Positions 51,847 to 61,343 of a stretch of DNA of 64,000 bases are shown one piece after another. The DNA comes from Thermoplasmata archaeon. GTDB taxonomy: Archaea > Thermoplasmatota > Thermoplasmata > Thermoplasmatales > Thermoplasmataceae. Under the pieces are notes generated by a model. It saw only the letters and a program-made list of their open reading frames with translations. It did no database searches and was not told the DNA's origin. The stretch spans positions 18,795-82,794 of the forward strand of contig JAJZJR010000006.1 of NCBI GenBank assembly GCA_021810045.1, read 5' to 3'. How positions within the stretch are numbered: the stretch's first letter is position 1; each line of letters starts with the position of its first letter. A program made the position numbers and the translations under genes.

Positions 51847-53304
51847 TCAGGTTGCCTTTACCTTTGTTTTTCCCAGAACAGGTTTTTCACTGTGATTTCT
51901 CACAACGACAAATATGTAGATAAGCAGTGAGGCAACCAGAAGGGATGATGACATGTAAAATACCAGATGAACCGAATCCACAAAACTCAAGGGGGAGAAT
52001 GATTTAATTGCTGAACCTGACCCTGAGAATATTCCATCCAGTACAGCTTTTGGCGTTGAAAATTCCATAAAAAGGAAAGCAAGGCCTATGCTCATGGTAT
52101 TACCGGCATTTACTAAAGTGGAGCTTATACCTGAGGCAACACCTCTCCTTGGCCCAGGGACAGAATTCATGATAGAAGACCTGTTAGGAGACGCGAATAT
52201 CCCCATTCCTCCTCCAATAAGCACTAGTGGGATGATGAGTTCTTCCTCGGTTATATGGGTCCCGATGTTGGCCATTATGAGGAAACCAATTGCAGTTATA
52301 GCAAGTCCTATCATGACAGGTTTCTGGAAGCCAATCCGGTCAGATATTGATCCACTTATTGGCCCCATAACAGAGAGGGCAATTGAAAGTGGAATCAGGA
52401 AAATGCCTGCCTGAAGTGGGGTAAGATTCATAAGGGGCCCCTGCAGGTAAAACACCATTACCAGGCTAAATGATCCTCTTGAAAGAGCATTCAGGAAAAT
52501 GGATTCGTTCCCTGTTGTAAAGACTCTATCCCTGAAAAGTGAGAGATCAAACATGGGGTTTGAACTTCTTTTTTCCACCACGACAAAGAGCCAAAGCAGT
52601 ACGAAAGCTGCAATGACCATGGAGATAGTGATTGCAAGAGAAAGACTGGAAATTGCATTAAGCGTTATGGCCAGAAGGAGAAGGAGCAATGCTGATGCAA
52701 ATGTCAGATTACCGCCAATGTCAAGCTTGTGGTTTGTTGAAAGGGCCGATAGTTCCTTCAATTTGATATAGGACCAGGAGGTTGCAAAAATTCCAATAGG
52801 AACGTTAACCCAGAATATCCATCTCCAACCAACTAGCGTTGTCAATGCCCCTCCAAGTACCAAACCTGTGACTGAACCAACAACTATTGAAACCTGGTTT
52901 ATTCCAAGGGCTTTTCCCCGTTCATTGATCGGGAATGCGTCTGTTATGATTGCGGCACTGTTTGAAAAGAGGAATGCTGCCCCTGTCGCCTGAATGAGCC
53001 TGAAAGCTATGAGCTGATCTGCATCCAGGGAAAAACCGCACAGTGCTGATCCTATTGTAAAAAGAGCAAAACCGATAGTGTATAACCTTACTCTGCCGAA
53101 AATATCTGAAAGCCTGCCGAAATTTACCAGTACACTGGCAATAACCAGCTGGTAACCTAGAATGACCCATATCACATTGAAGGCATTCATTCCAGCAAGA
53201 TCTTTACCAATGGTTGGCAAAGCTATCAGTACTATGTTTATGTCTAATGATGCCATTAAGACGCCAATCGTAGTATTGCTCAATGCAACCCATTTGTAAT
53301 TCAT
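51847..53304 (-). CDS. MFS transporter, EmrB/QacA (DHA2)-like
   Basis: 485 residues, about 14 helices. D-I-N-I-V-L-I-A-L-P-T-I is the DHA2 helix-1 motif C-D-like sequence, R-L-S-D-I-F-G-R-V-R is motif A, and R-L-I-Q-A-T-G-A-A is the helix-4 motif. A multidrug or metabolite exporter, fourth MFS gene in the window. Confidence 0.92.
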   Translation of the reverse strand: MNYKWVALSNTTIGVLMASLDINIVLIALPTIGKDLAGMNAFNVIWVILGYQLVIASVLVNFGRLSDIFGRVRLYTIGFALFTIGSALCGFSLDADQLIAFRLIQATGAAFLFSNSAAIITDAFPINERGKALGINQVSIVVGSVTGLVLGGALTTLVGWRWIFWVNVPIGIFATSWSYIKLKELSALSTNHKLDIGGNLTFASALLLLLLAITLNAISSLSLAITISMVIAAFVLLWLFVVVEKRSSNPMFDLSLFRDRVFTTGNESIFLNALSRGSFSLVMVFYLQGPLMNLTPLQAGIFLIPLSIALSVMGPISGSISDRIGFQKPVMIGLAITAIGFLIMANIGTHITEEELIIPLVLIGGGMGIFASPNRSSIMNSVPGPRRGVASGISSTLVNAGNTMSIGLAFLFMEFSTPKAVLDGIFSGSGSAIKSFSPLSFVDSVHLVFYMSSSLLVASLLIYIFVVVRNHSEKPVLGKTKVKAT

Positions 53305-53474
53305 TTAGATTCACGTAATTTATATGAATAATCAGCACAGATCGATTCTACATTCTCTGGACCCAAGCTGAATTAGATTTCAATGGACATACTAGAATCA
53401 ATTAAAAACATTGGTAAATTATACTGAAATAAATAATTTACTTTGTAAAGTAATATGTGGAAAATATATTTTGG

Positions 53475-53663
53475 CTAAAACCAGCTTTTCTTATCCATTT
53501 TCCTAATCTGATCTCTGAGCCTCAATTTGAAGTCCTCAAAATTACTTGCTTCATAGGCAAGTTCCTGAATCAGGGTTATATCTGTCTTGAGCTGCTCAAT
53601 CTTCCCGTCTCTGTAACCTGATATATACCCCCTTTCCTTCTGAATCAGTTCCACCATAACCAA
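53475..53663 (-). CDS. small helical protein
   Basis: Up to 62 residues; the frame opens with TTG at 53663 and ATG at 53657 (M-V-E-L-I-Q-K-E-R) is the likelier start, giving 60 residues. Charged and helical throughout with K/E/R heptads; no cysteine and no membrane segment. Family unknown. Confidence 0.5.
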   Translation of the reverse strand: MVMVELIQKERGYISGYRDGKIEQLKTDITLIQELAYEASNFEDFKLRLRDQIRKMDKKSWF

Positions 53664-53823
53664 CCAGCCCGAATCTGTACCTAAGAGTTTTGGTGGAGTT
53701 TAAAAATGAGAAAATGAGCGGAAATCTTCTCTAATCAGGATTATCTGATACTTCTGCTCCGTATCAGGAAAGGATTCTTCACTCACAATACAAAAGCCTC
53801 ATCTCCGTACTAAAGCAGGAAAA

Positions 53824-54498
53824 TCATTGGTCCAGAACCTTGCCTCTTGAGATCTGAATAGAGACATAAAGTAGAAGGAGGCCTAGAATCAGACTTGCGG
53901 ATATGGATAGAATAGCTTCGTATGGATTGTAAAAGTCTGTGCGGATTACGGAAAGATAGCCACTTACCTGTTGGGGTATGGGAAGTGAGCCCTGGTGTGT
54001 GAGAACCAGTACAAGGAGCCTGAGGGTAACGGAAACAACAAGTGCACCAATGTAAATCGCATGATCAACCCTGTGAAGAAGTCTCATCACCAACAGGTAA
54101 TAACATAGTCCATCTGACGCGGCCGCATTGAGAATCAACAGCGGGAAGATCTGGTTGAATACGTTGTTTACGTACTGAGCTGGTATTACTACTGAAAAAC
54201 CTTCTGTCAGGAGGCTCTTGATAAATGTGAAAGTAACAGCAACCAGCCCGCCTATTACAATAAACGATATGACAATGTAGAGAACTATGCTCCCGTATAC
54301 TGCTCTTCTCTGCCTGCCGGAAAAAGATTTCCTGTATGCAATCAGAAGTACTATTGCAATTATTGATAGAATAATACTCAATGCAGAAAGATATGTGTTA
54401 AGATCAAGGAAGGCTCCAATGGCAAGAACCAGGAATGCAACAGATATGCCCCTTCTTCCCATAACCATTCCTGAATTGTTTGAATCCGGAGCAACCAT
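53824..54498 (-). CDS. multi-pass membrane protein
   Basis: 224 residues with about six hydrophobic helices (roughly 13-33, 36-52, 65-92, 110-128, 140-162, 196-217). No transporter or enzyme motif recognised. Divergent from the regulator at 54605; the shared 106-bp region contains a 10-bp palindrome ACTGATCAGT at 54533-54542. Confidence 0.7.
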   Translation of the reverse strand: MVAPDSNNSGMVMGRRGISVAFLVLAIGAFLDLNTYLSALSIILSIIAIVLLIAYRKSFSGRQRRAVYGSIVLYIVISFIVIGGLVAVTFTFIKSLLTEGFSVVIPAQYVNNVFNQIFPLLILNAAASDGLCYYLLVMRLLHRVDHAIYIGALVVSVTLRLLVLVLTHQGSLPIPQQVSGYLSVIRTDFYNPYEAILSISASLILGLLLLYVSIQISRGKVLDQ

Positions 54499-54604
54499 GC
54501 AATAACCGTAAAATCTAGATAAATTATAATTTACTGATCAGTCAATCGGCATTTCACGACTAACACTATCGACATATTTTTATGCACTTTAAAATTCCTG
54601 CAAT

Positions 54605-55279
54605 GTGGATATACAGGAAAAGATTGCAGGGGAAATCACCATAGCTGAAAATCCTGGTGAAACCATAAGAAAATGGAGAGAGGAATTTCAGGTATCACAG
54701 CTGGATCTGGCAAAGTATCTTGAAATCTCTCCGTCTGTAATCAGCGATTATGAATCCGGAAGGAGAAAATCACCCGGAGTATCGTCTATAAAGAAAATTG
54801 TAAACGCCCTTGTTGAACTTGATCTAAAAAAAGGGGGACAGGTTCTCAGAAGGTATAACAGCGGAATGCCGTCAGATGCGGTTCTTGATATCAGCGATTA
54901 TAACCATGATATATCCCTTGAACGTGTCATAAGGATGATAAGCGGTACCAACTACTCTTCCGTAGGACTTAACAGGTACATCAGAGGGTACACTATTGTT
55001 GATGGAATAAAGGCAATTCTTTCTTTTTCATATTCAGAGTACAGCAAACTTTATGGCTGGTCAAGCCAGAGGATTATCTTCTTTACAGAGGTGAAGCTCG
55101 GAAGAAGCCCAATGATTGCCATAAGAGTACATCCCCTGAAACCTGCCGCTGTGGTATATATAAAACCTGACAGGATCGACGAACTTGCTGTCAAGCTGGC
55201 GGATGTGGAAAACATACCGCTCATAGTGACAGAGCTGGATGTCCAGGAGCTTTCAAAAATAATGTCCTCACTGAAGTAA
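54605..55279 (+). CDS. XRE-type transcriptional regulator (COG1709-like)
   Basis: 224 residues. HTH at about 20-65: I-R-K-W-R-E-E-F-Q-V-S-Q-L-D-L-A-K-Y-L-E-I-S-P-S-V-I-S-D-Y-E-S-G-R-R. The C-terminal domain (E-R-V-I-R-M-I-S-G-T, then F-F-T-E-V-K-L-G-R-S-P-M-I-A-I-R-V) matches the archaeal COG1709 family architecture as I recall it. GTG start with a TATA-like element about 25-30 nt upstream. Target genes unknown. Confidence 0.85.
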   Translation: MDIQEKIAGEITIAENPGETIRKWREEFQVSQLDLAKYLEISPSVISDYESGRRKSPGVSSIKKIVNALVELDLKKGGQVLRRYNSGMPSDAVLDISDYNHDISLERVIRMISGTNYSSVGLNRYIRGYTIVDGIKAILSFSYSEYSKLYGWSSQRIIFFTEVKLGRSPMIAIRVHPLKPAAVVYIKPDRIDELAVKLADVENIPLIVTELDVQELSKIMSSLK

Positions 55280-55357
55280 TGGCTCTCTTCAGATGGATAA
55301 ATTAACTGAACGAAGCCTACACAATGATAATAGGCTTTAATTTTATTCTCAATAGAA

Positions 55358-56161
55358 ATGAAGTTTGTCTCTGCACCTGTGATTGCCGTCATTATCATTA
55401 TTGTGGTATTTGCCGGAGTAACAGTATATTCTGGCATTTTTCCTCCCGCCTCCGTTGTAGAGTCTCAAAGCATGCAGCATTCAGACAACTGGGAATTTGG
55501 TGTCATTAACACAGGCGATGTGGTACTTGTAAAGAAAATAAACAACCCTGTGAAAAATATTGTAACTTACGTTCAGGGAAGACAGACAGATTTCAAGACC
55601 TATAGCGATTATGGGAACGTTATCCTTTATAATGCCCCAGGTAACCTGGTAGTGATCCATAGAGCTATGTTTTACCTATCATGGTCAAACGGCAATCCGG
55701 TTGTTGCTCACGCAGATAACCAGAGCTGGATAACCGTAACACATTCCTACGTCCTCCTGAAGGACGTTGGTTATGCCCATCGTAACCTTGTTGTCTATAT
55801 TGGAGGATTCACCAACCAAAGCGGCTTCATAACAATGGGAGACCATAACCTTGCCACTGCCTCACCGTTCTTTTACAATTCCACACTTAAAGCATATGTG
55901 GCTGCAGACGAAAATGTGGGCATAATGAATCATCCTGTTTTGCCTTCAGATATAGTCGGGGAAGCTCAGGGTCTGTTGCCTTGGTTCGGCCTCATTAAAC
56001 TGAACATAATGCGTCTTCAGGGGACATGGAATTACGCAAATGAGGTACCAAACCATAGCTACGAGTACCTGGCTTTGACCACAATAGTCATAGTTGGCCT
56101 TGTAGTCTTCCCATATTCGAAGGTGTTCGGAAAGGAAAAGAGGAAAAACAATAAGAAATAG
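55358..56161 (+). CDS. sec11: signal peptidase I, archaeal Sec11 type
   Basis: 267 residues. N-terminal membrane helix (residues 7-24), nucleophile S38-M39 in V-E-S-Q-S-M, the histidine of the archaeal/ER type in V-V-I-H101-R, acidic site in T-M-G-D-H-N, and a second membrane helix at about 240-255. It removes signal peptides from exported proteins, several of which occur in this window. Followed 10 nt later by a membrane-anchored coiled-coil gene. Confidence 0.9.
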   Translation: MKFVSAPVIAVIIIIVVFAGVTVYSGIFPPASVVESQSMQHSDNWEFGVINTGDVVLVKKINNPVKNIVTYVQGRQTDFKTYSDYGNVILYNAPGNLVVIHRAMFYLSWSNGNPVVAHADNQSWITVTHSYVLLKDVGYAHRNLVVYIGGFTNQSGFITMGDHNLATASPFFYNSTLKAYVAADENVGIMNHPVLPSDIVGEAQGLLPWFGLIKLNIMRLQGTWNYANEVPNHSYEYLALTTIVIVGLVVFPYSKVFGKEKRKNNKK

Positions 56162-56171
56162 GACAAGATGA

Positions 56172-56615
56172 ATGAGCATGGATCCCGTATCTATTGTGGC
56201 ACTCATCTTATCCATAATAGCCATACTTCTATGGCTCTACAATTTTATTTCCCATGAGAAAGCCAGAATACCTGAAGAAATAAACAAAACAGAGAATAAA
56301 GTACAATCTGAAAAGGTAAACAGCACATCTTTTCCTGATGTCAAAACTCAGGAGATTGCGAAAACGCAGGAAGAACAACTACGCGTATTGGAGCAGCAGA
56401 TACAGTGGGAGTCCAGGTTCATGCAGGAGACGCAGAAATTCTCCCAGATGGCCAGAAAGAACCTTGAAATGCTTAACACGAGAGTGGGAATAAAATTTGA
56501 TGTAAAGCCCATATCAGATGACTTTAAGAAGAAACCACGAGGACCTGAATTTGTGGATTCTATGGAAGTGTCTGAAAATAGCGGTAATGAATTTGATGTG
56601 GAAGATTCTCAGTAA
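56172..56615 (+). CDS. membrane-anchored coiled-coil protein
   Basis: 147 residues. One N-terminal helix (I-V-A-L-I-L-S-I-I-A-I-L-L-W-L), then a charged E/Q/K-rich region (residues 35-100) with coiled-coil character, and an acidic tail. Probably cotranscribed with the signal peptidase. Family unknown; convergent with ftsY 3 nt apart. Confidence 0.65.
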   Translation: MSMDPVSIVALILSIIAILLWLYNFISHEKARIPEEINKTENKVQSEKVNSTSFPDVKTQEIAKTQEEQLRVLEQQIQWESRFMQETQKFSQMARKNLEMLNTRVGIKFDVKPISDDFKKKPRGPEFVDSMEVSENSGNEFDVEDSQ

Positions 56616-56618
56616 GAA

Positions 56619-57491
56619 CTATGGCATTATCCTATCCAGATACCATTTATAATCGAATGGCTGGAGATCTTCCATCTCCTGTCCAATCCCCACAAAGAGA
56701 ATTGGTTTTTTCAACTGATCAGAGATTGTAAGAATTGCTCCTCCTCTTGCATCAGTATCCAGTTTTGTCAGTATAACTGCATCAAAAGGCGTTTCCTTGT
56801 TGAATGTTTCTGCCTGATGAACTGCATCCTGGCCAATCATGGCGTCAAGAACAAGAATGGTGAGATCAGGTTTCGCAACCCTTCTCATCTTCTTCATTTC
56901 CTCAAGCAGATTCTTGTTTGTCTGCATTCTCCCGGCTGAGTCTATGAGAACAAAATCAAGATTTCTTGCATTGGCATGTTCAATTGCGTCGAACGCAACA
57001 GATGCAGGGTCACTGCCCGCTTCGTGTTTTATGAGGTGAACACCGACTCTGTCGCAGAGAATGCTCAGTTGTTCAATAGCACCTGCTCTGAAAGTGTCTG
57101 AAGCGGCTACTACAACCCTTCTGTTGTTTTGCTTAAGATAATTTGCAATCTTTGCAACGGTTGTGGTCTTGCCTGTTCCATTAATTCCCAGGAACAGGAT
57201 AACCATTGGTTTCTTTTTGGGGTTGAGAAGATCTATGTCGGTCTCGTTTTCCTTAAGTATAGTTTCTACGGAATCCCTCACAGCTCCTTTTACATCATCC
57301 ATACCCACACGTTTTTTGCTTCCGGATATAAATGCTTCAAGGTCAGAGATAACACGTTCAGCGGTGTCAAAGGACACATCGGATTCTAGGAGAATAGTCC
57401 TTATATTATCCTCTATCTCGGTTTTCCTTATTTCCTGCCCTTTTTCTTCCTTCAGGGCCTTGCTGAATTTTTTCTTGAGGGATTCGAACAT
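56619..57491 (-). CDS. ftsY: SRP receptor FtsY
   Basis: 290 residues. Short N domain then GTPase: G-I-N-G-T-G-K-T-T-T (G1), D-T-F-R-A-G-A (G2), D-S-A-G-R-M (G3), T-K-L-D (G4), and the C-terminal G-I-G-Q-E-M-E-D-L. It docks ribosome-SRP complexes at the membrane. Starts 1 nt before the end of pfdA in the same transcript. Confidence 0.96.
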   Translation of the reverse strand: MFESLKKKFSKALKEEKGQEIRKTEIEDNIRTILLESDVSFDTAERVISDLEAFISGSKKRVGMDDVKGAVRDSVETILKENETDIDLLNPKKKPMVILFLGINGTGKTTTVAKIANYLKQNNRRVVVAASDTFRAGAIEQLSILCDRVGVHLIKHEAGSDPASVAFDAIEHANARNLDFVLIDSAGRMQTNKNLLEEMKKMRRVAKPDLTILVLDAMIGQDAVHQAETFNKETPFDAVILTKLDTDARGGAILTISDQLKKPILFVGIGQEMEDLQPFDYKWYLDRIMP

Positions 57492-57492
57492 A

Positions 57493-57912
57493 TCAGTTTC
57501 TTGACCTCTGCTGTTCCTGTGCCTGCTGAAGCACTGTCATCAGAGAATTGTACCTGCTGGATATTTCCGATCTTCTCTCCTGCACACTCTGGATAGATGT
57601 GTCAAGTTCCTTCATATTCCGGTCCAGTCTTGTCAGGCTCTTTTCAGGTTCCTCTTCCACAAAAAGATCTGCACCGATTGGAACAAAAAGTTTGTCTTTG
57701 GGATTGACCTTGGCTTTTGCGTAAATACCGGCACCTATTGATACTCTGACATCCTTGGACAATTCAAGGCCTTCCTCCTTGAGAACATTATATGCCTTGC
57801 GTATTTCATCCATCCCTCTTACTAGGACAGAGAGCTGAGAATCTAGTGATTCCATCAGTGATCTCAGGTAATTCAGTTCCTCTGAAATGTTAATTCTTCC
57901 TTCGTTTTCCAT
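57493..57912 (-). CDS. pfdA: prefoldin subunit alpha
   Basis: 139 residues: N-terminal coiled coil, a beta-hairpin region with K-D-V-R-V-S-I-G-A-G-I-Y-A-K-A-K and D-K-L-F-V-P-I-G-A-D, then C-terminal coiled coil with V-Q-E-R-R-S-E-I-S. It delivers unfolded proteins to the thermosome. pfdA-ftsY adjacency is common in archaea. Overlaps pgk by 23 nt. Confidence 0.93.
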   Translation of the reverse strand: MENEGRINISEELNYLRSLMESLDSQLSVLVRGMDEIRKAYNVLKEEGLELSKDVRVSIGAGIYAKAKVNPKDKLFVPIGADLFVEEEPEKSLTRLDRNMKELDTSIQSVQERRSEISSRYNSLMTVLQQAQEQQRSRN

Positions 57913-59161
57913 AACTTTGACCCTGAAAAATGTTCATACTCTCTTCAAGAGCTTGTAATACTGGCATTCTTTCACCTGATAAATAGCTTATCAATGCACC
58001 GCCTCCAGTGGATGCATGAGAAATCCTGTCCATCAGTCTGAGTTTTTCCAGCGCGTTGAGTGTGTGACCGCCACCTGCAATGGTCAGTCCATTGGAATCT
58101 GCCACCGCTTCCAGTATTTCCCGGGTTCCAACGGAATATTCCTCTATTTCATACATCCCCATAGGACCATTCAGGAATATTGCCCTGGAATTTCTTATTT
58201 CGTCCACAAATCGTGCAACGCTGTTTAGGCCAATATCTGCCAGTATCTGATCATCCGGTACTTTTTCCCTCATGGTGATTGTCTTTCCCATGGGATTAAG
58301 AACAAAATCATCCGGGAGCATTATTTTATCAGAATATTTATCAAGAATTTTCCTGCATTGTTCAATAATTTCCCCGTGGTTCTTGTTATTCTTCATTATG
58401 AATTCCCTGTTTTTCTTCCCTATGTCCATGCCCCTTGCCCACAGGAAGGCGTTTGCAACAACTCCTCCGGCAATTATTCTGTCTACGGTTCCGTTCTTGA
58501 GAAAACTGCTTGAGACATTTATGCTGTCATCGATCTTTGCACCAGCCAGGATTGCAAGTTTTGGGTGGTCGTTTCCAAAAGTAAACTTATCGATCATGGA
58601 CACTTCACGTTCAATAAGCCGGCCGGCCAGATTTGGCTTAACCCTCCTGAACCCAACGAGAGAAGTCTGGGCACGGTGTATTGTTGGAAAAGCATCTATC
58701 ACATAATAATCAAAAAGTTCGCTTAGGTTCTTCACGAAATGTGTTGATTCTGCCAGGTCTGCCTCCATAGGATCTATTGCTGTCTCCTCTGAGTAAAATC
58801 TGGTATTTTCGAGCATTATGATTTCTCCGTTTTCCATTTTCCTGATACTGTTCCGGGCTTCGGAACCAAAAAGTGAATCAAGGAATTTTATAGGTCTCCC
58901 TGTAAGTTTCTCAAGCTGCTCGGCATGAGTCCTCAGTGAAGTAAAGTCTTCTTTACCCGGTCTGCTCTGATGCCCTACAATAACCAGTTTAGAATTGCTG
59001 AGCTCCCTTATTGTCTCCAGGTGAGACATAAATCTTGATAGACCCATGACCTCGCCAGAAATTGGGTTGATTGGCGAGTTTATGTCTACCCTCAGGTATA
59101 TTCTTTTCCCTTCGAGATCAAAGTGGTCAAGCGTGAAAAACTTAGCCGGAGATGAAGCCAT
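57890..59161 (-). CDS. pgk: phosphoglycerate kinase
   Basis: 423 residues: R-V-D-I-N-S-P at the N-terminus, H-Q-S-R-P-G, D-A-F-P-T-I-H-R-A, L-A-G-A-K-I, and the nucleotide-binding G-G-G-H-T-L-N-A-L at the C-terminus. Archaeal-type variations are seen (D-I-N-S-P-I). It makes ATP from 1,3-bisphosphoglycerate, or runs in reverse in gluconeogenesis with ppdK. Head of the pgk-pfdA-ftsY operon. Confidence 0.95.
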   Translation of the reverse strand: MASSPAKFFTLDHFDLEGKRIYLRVDINSPINPISGEVMGLSRFMSHLETIRELSNSKLVIVGHQSRPGKEDFTSLRTHAEQLEKLTGRPIKFLDSLFGSEARNSIRKMENGEIIMLENTRFYSEETAIDPMEADLAESTHFVKNLSELFDYYVIDAFPTIHRAQTSLVGFRRVKPNLAGRLIEREVSMIDKFTFGNDHPKLAILAGAKIDDSINVSSSFLKNGTVDRIIAGGVVANAFLWARGMDIGKKNREFIMKNNKNHGEIIEQCRKILDKYSDKIMLPDDFVLNPMGKTITMREKVPDDQILADIGLNSVARFVDEIRNSRAIFLNGPMGMYEIEEYSVGTREILEAVADSNGLTIAGGGHTLNALEKLRLMDRISHASTGGGALISYLSGERMPVLQALEESMNIFQGQSYGKRRKN

Positions 59162-59253
59162 TTCTACGTTATCGTATAATTAACATATATTCGTTTCGAA
59201 TGCTTCGACACTGTAGAAGGAAAATAAGATTAAATCCCAAATAATTTCATTGC

Positions 59254-59997
59254 ATGAAGGGCATAATCACCGCTGCCGGTCTTGGAACAAGATCAGGTCT
59301 TGACGGAAAGCTTAGAAAAGAGATGCTCCCTGTTTACGATACCAGGGGTGGCCATCTTGTGTTGAGGCCCATTCTAGATGTTATCATAACTGAGTTTACC
59401 AGAAATGGCATTACTGATATCGCAGTTGTCCTTGATCCAAATGACAAGTGGACCAGAGAATATCTGGAGAGCAATTTTCCTGATGTTACCATACTGTTTC
59501 AGGAAGAAAAGAGAGGGTATGGCCATGCAGTACTTATGGCACGAGATTTTGTTGGAAATGACGATTTTGTATTGAATGCCGGAGATGGGCTTGTTCTCAA
59601 AGAGCAGGTGCTAAGAAAAATGGTTTCAGGAATGGATAAGTCCGTACATCTAACACTCATTCCTGTCCCTAACCCCCAAAATTATGGGTGTCCTGAAATT
59701 CTAGGGGACGAGGTACCCCTGAAAATTACAGGAGTGATTGAAAAGCCAGAAAATCCTCCTTCAAATTATGGATTGTGTGCACTTTACAGGCTCCCGAATG
59801 AAGTGTTTGATGAAATAAATGCAGATGAAAAGAATGTGGAACTCACTCCAGCCATAGACAGAGTTATAAAGAAAGGCATCAGAACTTATGGGGAAATAAT
59901 AGAGAGGAAAGACTGGATAAGTGTCGGAAAGGCCGAGAGCTATGTTGATGTGCTAAAGGCCACACTTGAAAAAGCCAGAAAAAAGGTCACTTCGTAG
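59254..59997 (+). CDS. sugar-1-phosphate nucleotidyltransferase
   Basis: 247 residues: G-I-I-T-A-A-G-L-G-T-R ... K-E-M-L-P-V-Y-D is the nucleotide-binding/transferase signature, and N-A-G-D-G-L is the second. Close to UTP-glucose-1-phosphate uridylyltransferases. Its end overlaps the convergent UDP-sulfoquinovose synthase by 11 nt; UDP-glucose from this enzyme would be that enzyme's substrate. Confidence 0.88.
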   Translation: MKGIITAAGLGTRSGLDGKLRKEMLPVYDTRGGHLVLRPILDVIITEFTRNGITDIAVVLDPNDKWTREYLESNFPDVTILFQEEKRGYGHAVLMARDFVGNDDFVLNAGDGLVLKEQVLRKMVSGMDKSVHLTLIPVPNPQNYGCPEILGDEVPLKITGVIEKPENPPSNYGLCALYRLPNEVFDEINADEKNVELTPAIDRVIKKGIRTYGEIIERKDWISVGKAESYVDVLKATLEKARKKVTS

Positions 59998-61156
59998 GAC
60001 TGTCTTTCCAGATTGTTCTTGGATTAATGACGTCCTGAAGTTTCTCAATTCTTCTCCTGTAAGTCTTGAGATCCCGCAGAATGATCTTTATTTCATCCTT
60101 AAGTTCCCTTGATCTCCTGTATCCTAGTTTAGCAAGTTTTTCATGTGCAGGATTGTAATAATGTTCTTCTGCCTCAAGTCTCGGGTTTGGAACGCTCCTG
60201 ATCTCAGGTTCCATCTTATAAGTCTCCAGGTAGACATGCTGGACCATTTTGGCCAGTTCATTCACTGAATAATGCTCGTCGAACTGGTTGAATACCCTGT
60301 ATTCCCCTTCTTTGGGAGGGTTGCTCAGTGCCAGGTCCAGGCAGGAAATACTGTCTTCAAGAGATAGGAAACCCCTTGTCTGTCCTCCCTTTCCATATGG
60401 TGTTATGGGAAGTCCAACGGTTGCCTGGGCACAGAACCTGTTCAGTGCAGTACCCCAAACCTCGTCTATATCGTATCTGGTGAAAAGCCCAGTCTGGTCT
60501 ATTTCCTTTGTTCTTGTGCCGTAAACCACGCCCTGCATGACATCGGTGATCCTGAGTTTCCATAGCCTGTTTGCAAACATCAGGTTGTTTGAATCGTGGA
60601 CCTTTGTCCAGTGGTACCATGAACCTGCCTGTTTAGGGAAAGGCAGATAATCCTTTCTTCCATTGTATTCAATGTCAAAGAAACCTTCCGGAATGTCAAT
60701 ATTGGGAGTACCGTACTCCCCCATGGTTCCGAGCTTGAGAATGTGGGCATCGGGAACTATGTCCTTGACTGCATATATGAGATTGAGTGTGCTGACTATA
60801 TTCTTTACCATGGTATCTGTTGCCTGTCTGAGGCCCCTCATGGAGTAGGGAGCCGAACGCTGTTCGGCGAGATGGACAATGGCATCCGGCTTTTCCTTCC
60901 GCATCACTTCAAGGAAGAATTTTGGGTCAGCAACATCCCCTCTGTAGAATTTCATGGTCCTGCCGGTTTTCTCCTCAAGTTTCCTGAGTCTCATCTGGAA
61001 GGAGGGTATTGGCGTAACTGACGATGATTCCACTTCCTTCACTCTCTTCCTCGTGAAGAAGTTGTCCACCCCCACAACTTCATTCTCTTTCATTAATTCC
61101 CTTAATGCAAGTGGCCAGCCAATGTAGCCGTCAATACCAAGAATCATTACCTTCAT
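59987..61156 (-). CDS. agl3: UDP-sulfoquinovose synthase
   Basis: 389 residues when started at ATG 61156 (M-K-V-M-I-L-G-I-D-G-Y-I-G-W-P). SDR fold; G-x-D-G-Y-I-G-W-P is the family's distinctive NAD motif, with T-M-G-E-Y-G-T-P as active region and Y-H-W-T-K (Y-x3-K-like) after it. It makes UDP-sulfoquinovose from UDP-glucose and sulfite for glycans or sulfolipids; the Sulfolobus homolog (Agl3) acts in N-glycosylation. Two upstream ATGs (61210, 61174) are less likely. Confidence 0.88.
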   Translation of the reverse strand: MKVMILGIDGYIGWPLALRELMKENEVVGVDNFFTRKRVKEVESSSVTPIPSFQMRLRKLEEKTGRTMKFYRGDVADPKFFLEVMRKEKPDAIVHLAEQRSAPYSMRGLRQATDTMVKNIVSTLNLIYAVKDIVPDAHILKLGTMGEYGTPNIDIPEGFFDIEYNGRKDYLPFPKQAGSWYHWTKVHDSNNLMFANRLWKLRITDVMQGVVYGTRTKEIDQTGLFTRYDIDEVWGTALNRFCAQATVGLPITPYGKGGQTRGFLSLEDSISCLDLALSNPPKEGEYRVFNQFDEHYSVNELAKMVQHVYLETYKMEPEIRSVPNPRLEAEEHYYNPAHEKLAKLGYRRSRELKDEIKIILRDLKTYRRRIEKLQDVINPRTIWKDSPTK

Positions 61157-61343
61157 TTTATGGAGATTGGACATGAGGCTAAAAAGATTGCCGGAACAAC
61201 AGAAATTCATTGATTTGGATAATTAATCCACAGGTCCTCCATGCACCAGGCCTGGTTTCCGGAAACCGCTGCTGATACTGGTGTTTGGCAAACCCTGCTT
61301 TAAGGCCAATGACCCGATACCGGTGTTTCACGGAATCACGGCC

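Noticed and set aside
61274..61328. GATAC[TC]GGTGTTT direct repeat after agl3
   Set aside because: Two 13-nt copies 42 nt apart with no further structure; too little to call an element or regulatory site.
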